This document shows, in pieces, positions 42,627 to 48,606 of a stretch of DNA of 48,606 nucleotides (within the stretch, counting starts at the first letter, position 1; each line of letters opens with the position of its first letter). The notes under the pieces are model-generated. The model saw only the letters and a program-made list of their open reading frames with translations. It did not search any database and was not told the origin of the DNA. The position numbers were made by a program, and so were the translations under genes. Source of the DNA: Thermoanaerobaculia bacterium (GTDB taxonomy: Bacteria; Acidobacteriota; Thermoanaerobaculia; Gp7-AA8); contig JADGNX010000004.1 in NCBI GenBank assembly GCA_017883265.1, forward strand, positions 1 to 48,606. Direction: 5' to 3'.

Positions 42627-44761
42627 CGATGCCGGCCGAAGGTGATCGTCACGCGCCACGAGCCGGCGGGGACGATGACCCCCAGGCGATCGAGATCGAC
42701 CGGCAGGGTGCGGAGCGTGAGGACGGATTCAGACGATCCGGTCGTGCCTCGAACCGCCACTGCCGTCCAGGCGCTCCAGTAGCTCTCGCCGAGACGGAGA
42801 AGGGCCTCTCCATCGCAGACCACGGTTAGATTGATGCGGCCGTCGGATCGGGTGAGCGACGTTACCCGACCGGCGGCCAAACGCCGGCCGGGCGCCGGGA
42901 TGACGGCATCGACGCCGGGGCGGAAGGAGGGAGTCTCGATGGCCTGGACGGCCTCCTGAACCGAGTGGGCCGGCAGAGCGTTGGCGATGAAACAGGCATC
43001 GGGTACCGTTCCGAGGACTGCGACGATGGTCGGAAATGCGCGCCCCGACGCGTCGGCGTGGCTGACGATTGCTTCGCATCCCGAAAGGGCGGCGTAGCGT
43101 GCGGCAAGCCACGGCGGAGCGGCCGAGAATCGCTCGTGCGCGATGCGCGAAAGAAACGAGTACATCCCCTCCGGCGATCGGTCGAGGGCGTAGCGGATCC
43201 CTCCGGCCATGCCGAACAGAGGATGGATCAGCCGCGCCCGGGTCCGGTATTCGTCGCGCGTCGTGATGGCAGAGGGGAGAGACAGCGATTCATTCGCCGT
43301 AACGACGACGCGGTGTCCTTCGAGCGCGCTCGCCGCTGCCAGCCCCTCGCGATACGGTGCATAGCGATCGATCGGCAGTGACCTGACGCCCCAGTAGACG
43401 AGTGGGAAGAGCATGAGGATGGCGATGCGTGAATTCGGCAACAGTGGGAGGGCCCGGACCATCAAAGCGCTGGCTGCTGCTGCCACGGCGATGGCTGCGA
43501 CCGCATCGAGAGACCCTTCCCTGCTTCGCTGAACCAGATCGAAAGCCACGAGCGGCAGAGGAAGCGCGCATGCCAGGAGGAGAAGCGGACGGCGCCCGGC
43601 CGTCGTCAGCCATCCGCCGACGAGGACGAATAGCGCCACGATCAAAGGGAGCGCCAGTTTCTCGGGATAGCGGCCGAGGCGGAGTACGCCGATCGAATCG
43701 ACTGCGGCGCGAACGATCGGGTTGCTGCTCCCGAGCGCCAGAAAAAGCATGGCCGCGGCGAGGAGCTGATAGCGCCGGGCCGCACTCTTCCGGAAGACCG
43801 CCGGGATGACCGCTCCGCCGACGAGGAGCGATGCGAAAAGCGGAGGGTATTGGCCGGGGGCGGGGTGAAAGCCGTGCACGCCGAGATCGGTGATCAGACC
43901 ATGAAATGGACCGGCGACCACCTCGGCAATCCTCCACGGCGGCAGCGAGGCCGCCAGCACTGAGCGGGACGAGAAGGGGTGAACGCTGCGCTCGACCTCG
44001 TGCGAGATCTCGCTGAAGGCGATGAGCTGCGGCGAAACGATCCCGATGGCTGCGACGATGGCCAGCGAGCCGAAGATCGCCAGTCGCGCAACGGGTGTCG
44101 GGCGCGAAGGATTCGCAGCAGCGTCCGGCAGGTCGGACGCCAATGCGCTCTCATGGCGAGCGCTCGCCCAGCCGGCGATGAAGATGATTCCGATCCCCGC
44201 TGCCGCGCCGCCAACAGTGACCGGCTCGCCGGCCAGACCGAGCAGTCCACAGGCGCCGCCGAGGCCGAGGCTCTCGCGAAACGAGGGGCGCCGGATGAAG
44301 CGTTCCGCGCAACAGAAGGCCAGAGGGACAAGCGCTACTGCGGTGATGAGGTTGTAGAACGCCGTGGCGGAGATGGCCAGGCCGCTGATTGCGTAGAGAA
44401 AGGCGACAAACGACGATGCCGGCTCGCTGCTGCCTGTCTCACGGCAGAGCGCGCGCATCGCCAGGAACGCGAGAGCGAGATGGAGCAGGAAATGGAGATT
44501 GAAGGCGACGTGAGACGGGAAGAGTAGATAAAGGATGTTGTCCGGATAGAACGTCAGCGCGTTCGGGTTTCCCGCGAGAGGCTGACCTCCTCCTGCGCCG
44601 GAGTTCCAGAAGGGGATTTCGGCATTCCGGTATGCGATTGCCGAGACGGCCTTGAGCGGGAAGTGCGTCGAGAAATTGTCGCGGAAGTAGAAGAGGCCCC
44701 AGGAGCTGATCGCAGCGGCTGCCAGGATGGCCAGCGTGGCCAGAAGTGCTCTCTTCAGCAT
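42527..44761 (-). CDS. YfhO-like polytopic membrane protein (GT-C-type fold)
   Basis: 744 residues with about a dozen membrane segments and a C-terminal periplasmic domain. The first loop carries the typical YfhO sequence: FWNSGAGGGQPLAGNPNALT followed by FYPDNILYLLFP. YfhO in Gram-positives is linked to glycosylation of lipoteichoic acid; in Gram-negatives its substrate is unknown, and such proteins are thought to be lipid-linked sugar transferases. The gene is opposite to folC with a 100-bp 3' overlap, and divergent from glyA. A signal-anchor-type first helix follows the ATG. Confidence 0.82.
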   Translation of the reverse strand: MLKRALLATLAILAAAAISSWGLFYFRDNFSTHFPLKAVSAIAYRNAEIPFWNSGAGGGQPLAGNPNALTFYPDNILYLLFPSHVAFNLHFLLHLALAFLAMRALCRETGSSEPASSFVAFLYAISGLAISATAFYNLITAVALVPLAFCCAERFIRRPSFRESLGLGGACGLLGLAGEPVTVGGAAAGIGIIFIAGWASARHESALASDLPDAAANPSRPTPVARLAIFGSLAIVAAIGIVSPQLIAFSEISHEVERSVHPFSSRSVLAASLPPWRIAEVVAGPFHGLITDLGVHGFHPAPGQYPPLFASLLVGGAVIPAVFRKSAARRYQLLAAAMLFLALGSSNPIVRAAVDSIGVLRLGRYPEKLALPLIVALFVLVGGWLTTAGRRPLLLLACALPLPLVAFDLVQRSREGSLDAVAAIAVAAAASALMVRALPLLPNSRIAILMLFPLVYWGVRSLPIDRYAPYREGLAAASALEGHRVVVTANESLSLPSAITTRDEYRTRARLIHPLFGMAGGIRYALDRSPEGMYSFLSRIAHERFSAAPPWLAARYAALSGCEAIVSHADASGRAFPTIVAVLGTVPDACFIANALPAHSVQEAVQAIETPSFRPGVDAVIPAPGRRLAAGRVTSLTRSDGRINLTVVCDGEALLRLGESYWSAWTAVAVRGTTGSSESVLTLRTLPVDLDRLGVIVPAGSWRVTITFGRHRHLVAAAWFLSTVLAAVGAASWRLRKSSAAPAR

Positions 44762-44892
44762 GGGAAGGGAGCATTATGTCGCGCTCCTCGCCGTCTGACC
44801 TATGCGGTTTGATGACAACCCCGGGCGCGCCGTCATAAGATCGCAGGAGCGCCGCTCTTTCCGAGGGAGCGCGAACGGGGAGAGACCGACCG

Positions 44893-46173
<1,281 letters not shown>

Positions 46174-46203
46174 CCGGCCGATCGCCGGTAAGTCTGAGCT
46201 CCC

Positions 46204-47841
46204 ATGTCCCGCCGTGCCGCCGTCGTTCTGCTCCTTTACGCGGTGCTGGCCGTCGTCGTCATCCCGGTATTTCCGCATTTCGTTTCGCCGAACGAGGTGA
46301 GTCGCTGGGTGCTGGCTGCGGCTCTGGTCGACCGTCAATCGGTTGATGTGACAGCTTACGCGCCCCTCGTTGGGAGCCGCTTTGAAGATCTCTCGCAGGT
46401 CGGCGGGCGGCTCTACTCGAACAAGGCGCCGGGAGGGACACTGGTCGGCCTACCTGGCTATGCCGTGGCCCGGCTTGTTGTCGGTCCTGCCTCGGGAGCG
46501 ACGATGCGCATCAGCCTGACGACGATGCGCCTCTGCGCCGCGACTGTCCCTGCCCTCTTTCTCGGCTTTCTCTTCATTCGCGCGGGGGTGCGGCTCGGAG
46601 CCACTGACGATCGCATCGCTTTCGCCCTCTGCATCCTATTCTTCGGCACTCCGCTCTTCGCCTACGGCCTTCTGAACTTCGCGCACGCTCTCGGCGCTGC
46701 GGGCCTCTTCGGATCGTGGGTCCTGCTTTTTACCGTTCCGCGCTACCCGGAGGTCGCACCGCAGTCAGAGTCCGCCGGTCGGCGCGACACGATTCCACTC
46801 CTCGACCGCCAGCCGCAGCTTGCCGCCGGCGCGTTGATCGGTCTGGCCGTGCTTTCCGAATATCCGGCGGCCGTGGCTGCGGTCGTGCTGCTGGCATGCG
46901 CGCTGCCGCGGCTGCGAGCAGCGGGTCTCATCAAGGTGGCCGCTGGCGGGGCGCCGTTCGCCATCATCCTCGGTCTATACAACGCGCGGGCGTTCGGCAG
47001 TCCTTTCATCCTCTCTTCGGGAAATGAGAGGAGCCCCGAGTTTCGAGCGCTGGCCAGCCATGGCCTGTTCGGGATCGGGCTGCCATCGCTGTCCAATCTG
47101 CTGGGCCTCCTGGCCGATCCGGGGAGGGGACTCTTCGTCTTCTCTCCTGTGCTGCTCGTGGCCCTCGCTCTGTTGCCTTCCATGAGACGGCGCATCGACC
47201 GCGGGGCGTTCCTCGCGCTGACGCTCGCCCCGCTCGCTCTTCTACTGACCTACGCCGGCTACCCGAACTGGCACGGTGGGTGGACCGTCGGTGGGCGTTA
47301 CCTCGTCGCGGTCATGCCGTTCCTCGTAGCGCCACTTCTCGTCCGCCCGGAGGCCGCCCGCTCCTCGCGGCAACCTTTGGCCATCGAGCCGGCACTGGCC
47401 GGCGCTTCGATTCTCGCGGTCGTGCTCACCTCGCTCGTCTTTCCCTTCGTGCCCAATGCCTTCCACTGGCCGTGGGCTTCTTTTGCCATGCCGATCCTCA
47501 TGCGCGGCTATGTGGCCCCCAACCTCTTTCATCTGATCTCAACGCCGCTGGCGCTCGTCGTTCCGTTCGCGCTCTCTATGGCGGCATTGATGACTGGCGT
47601 CGAGCGGAGGTGGTGGCTGAGCGCTCTCGCCGGTGCCGTGCTCTGGATGGCGATCGGGATGGCCGGCTCGCGCCAGCCGACGCTCGGTGAGCGGCTTCAG
47701 CTCGGCTATGTCGAAGAGGTCTACTTCGAGCGCAACGGCTCGCTGGAGGAAGCAGCTCCTCCCGACCTCGGCGTTCCACCGCGCCTCAGGCTGCGCGAGG
47801 GGAATGAGCTGCGACTGCCACCGCCGTCCTGGCCCTTCTGA
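46204..47841 (+). CDS. Polytopic membrane protein, glycosyltransferase-like, function unknown
   Basis: 545 residues with about 10-12 membrane helices. The first periplasmic loop reads VSPNEVSRWVLAAALVDRQS and then YSNKAPGGTLVGLPGYA, a layout like the first loop of GT-C mannosyl- or arabinosyl-transferase-type proteins (the GT39/GT87 groups), where an acidic residue in the loop is catalytic. Here GSRFEDLSQV may fill that role; this is inference. It faces the GT2 gene convergently, with one base between stops. Both probably serve cell-envelope glycan or lipid-linked sugar metabolism. Confidence 0.7.
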   Translation: MSRRAAVVLLLYAVLAVVVIPVFPHFVSPNEVSRWVLAAALVDRQSVDVTAYAPLVGSRFEDLSQVGGRLYSNKAPGGTLVGLPGYAVARLVVGPASGATMRISLTTMRLCAATVPALFLGFLFIRAGVRLGATDDRIAFALCILFFGTPLFAYGLLNFAHALGAAGLFGSWVLLFTVPRYPEVAPQSESAGRRDTIPLLDRQPQLAAGALIGLAVLSEYPAAVAAVVLLACALPRLRAAGLIKVAAGGAPFAIILGLYNARAFGSPFILSSGNERSPEFRALASHGLFGIGLPSLSNLLGLLADPGRGLFVFSPVLLVALALLPSMRRRIDRGAFLALTLAPLALLLTYAGYPNWHGGWTVGGRYLVAVMPFLVAPLLVRPEAARSSRQPLAIEPALAGASILAVVLTSLVFPFVPNAFHWPWASFAMPILMRGYVAPNLFHLISTPLALVVPFALSMAALMTGVERRWWLSALAGAVLWMAIGMAGSRQPTLGERLQLGYVEEVYFERNGSLEEAAPPDLGVPPRLRLREGNELRLPPPSWPF

Positions 47842-47842
47842 C

Positions 47843-48606
47843 TTACGGTCTTGTGGAGGCCCTTCGATTCGGCAGTCCAGAAGCGCTGGAGGGGATGACG
47901 GGAGCGCCGGCGCGGTCGCGGAAGATGCGGTGCGAGTAGATGTGCTTCTTGTGCAGCTTGTAGAAGAACATCGTCTTGAGGATGCTGAGGCCGTATCGCA
48001 CCGAGCGCCAGAAGCCGATCTGCGAGGCTTCGTCGAAGTAGCGCGTGGAGATCGGTACTTCCCGGATCAGCAGATTCTTGGCCACACCCTGAGCGATGAT
48101 CTCGGTGTCGAATACGAAGTTGTCCGAGTTGGCTTCGAAGTTCACGGTATCGAGGTAGCGCTTCGAATAGGCCCGGAAGCCGGAATGATATTCGGAGAGG
48201 AAGATGTAGAAGGTGGCGTTTTCCACCATCGTCAGAAAGAGATTGGCGACGTACTTCCACTTCGGCATGCCCCTTTCGATGGGGCGTCCTCCGAGCATGC
48301 GCGAGCCGAAGACGGCATCGGCATCGCCGCGAAGCAGCGGCGCCACGAGCTGCGGGATGATCTTGGGATCGTATTGATGGTCGGGGTGGACCATGACCAT
48401 GATCTCTCCCCCCATCTCGTCCATGGCCGTCCGGTAGCAGGTCTTCTGATTGCCGCCGTATCCGCGATTCTGAGGGTGCACGATGGTTCGGATGCCGAGC
48501 TCCCGAGCGAGCTCGACGGTACGGTCGCGCGAGCGGTCGTCCACCAGAAGAATATCGTCCACCCACTCTTTCGGGATGTCCTCGTAAGTGGCGTGCAGCG
48601 TCTTCT
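47843..48606 (-). CDS. GT2 family glycosyltransferase (DPM1-like), 5' end beyond window
   Basis: At least 254 residues; the frame is open to the window edge with KTLHATYEDIPKEW before the VDDILLVDD block, so the true start is outside. The GT-A fold shows in ILLVDDRSRD, the nucleotide-sugar loop NRGYGGNQKTCY and the metal-binding HPDHQYDPK (DxD equivalent). This subgroup resembles dolichol- or polyprenyl-phosphate mannosyl/glucosyltransferases, which supply lipid-linked sugars to GT-C enzymes such as the neighbour at 46204 or the YfhO-like protein. The basic C-terminal tail (RAGAPVIPS, ending NRRASTRP) shows no membrane helix. Confidence 0.88.
   Translation of the reverse strand, partial: KTLHATYEDIPKEWVDDILLVDDRSRDRTVELARELGIRTIVHPQNRGYGGNQKTCYRTAMDEMGGEIMVMVHPDHQYDPKIIPQLVAPLLRGDADAVFGSRMLGGRPIERGMPKWKYVANLFLTMVENATFYIFLSEYHSGFRAYSKRYLDTVNFEANSDNFVFDTEIIAQGVAKNLLIREVPISTRYFDEASQIGFWRSVRYGLSILKTMFFYKLHKKHIYSHRIFRDRAGAPVIPSSASGLPNRRASTRP

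Noticed and set aside
44762-44892. A riboswitch upstream of glyA
   Set aside because: The 131-bp divergent gap shows no conserved glycine, SAM or folate riboswitch core that I can recognise.

Overview
The window is a GC-rich (roughly 60% or more by eye), densely coded chromosomal segment of a Gram-negative bacterium. An outer membrane is implied by lpxC, an OmpA-family protein, an Omp85-type barrel and a complete TolC/RND efflux set. Housekeeping genes (groES-groEL, mutL, smpB, accD, folC, glyA, tdk, ybaK, ald, tRNA-Gly) are mixed with many genes of unknown function. The combination of NtrY/NtrX, a DUF4390 protein, an archaeal-type (type II) GAPDH, a PA-domain metalloprotease and YfhO-type membrane proteins suggests Acidobacteriota or a neighbouring phylum. 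This is an inference from gene content only; no 16S gene is present. I see no phage, integrase, IS element or CRISPR array.

Layout. 1-2080: a PilZ protein and an AI-2E/PerM-type membrane protein lie between two copies of a GC-rich palindromic repeat. 2080-8040: mostly minus-strand genes (ybaK, a PlsC-like acyltransferase, a secreted protein, a low-affinity iron permease-type protein, an ABC exporter pair) with one plus-strand membrane protein. 8115-11040: a receiver-domain protein, a bidirectional terminator, then groES-groEL under a sigma70 promoter followed by a perfect CIRCE operator. 11181-18321: a lipoprotein, then a tight operon tetR-tolC-MFP-RND with 4-bp overlaps, headed by a double TetR-type operator and closed by a strong terminator. 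18405-25351: alanine dehydrogenase, a PA-domain metalloprotease with a small secreted partner, thymidine kinase, OmpA, and a divergent Omp85-like barrel. 25622-32921: zinc-binding dehydrogenase, mutL-yraN, a cytochrome b561-type protein with a Tat-exported sulfite-oxidase-family molybdoenzyme, then an unusual LuxR-type regulator and an unknown 200-residue protein. 33056-40202 (minus strand): tRNA-Gly(GCC), the operon-like set lpxC-DUF4390-ntrY-ntrX, and type II GAPDH-smpB. 40421-48606: accD-folC, a YfhO-like protein, glyA, another polytopic membrane protein and a GT2 glycosyltransferase cut by the window edge.

The most unusual items are these. (1) The regulator at 31227-32027 carries an FNR-like C-X2-C-X5-C cysteine motif at its N-terminus, a second CxxC inside its receiver domain, and Glu in place of the phospho-accepting Asp. 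It lies just after a periplasmic redox gene pair. (2) Intergenic DNA is repeatedly built from 7-bp units of different sequence (AGAAACC, GGGTGAA, GGGTCAA, GCAGACG). Two loci form perfect 24-bp-arm hairpins in which a base change in one arm is matched in the other. (3) The GC-rich palindromic repeats flank the PilZ/AI-2E pair. (4) An archaeal-type GAPDH sits beside smpB.
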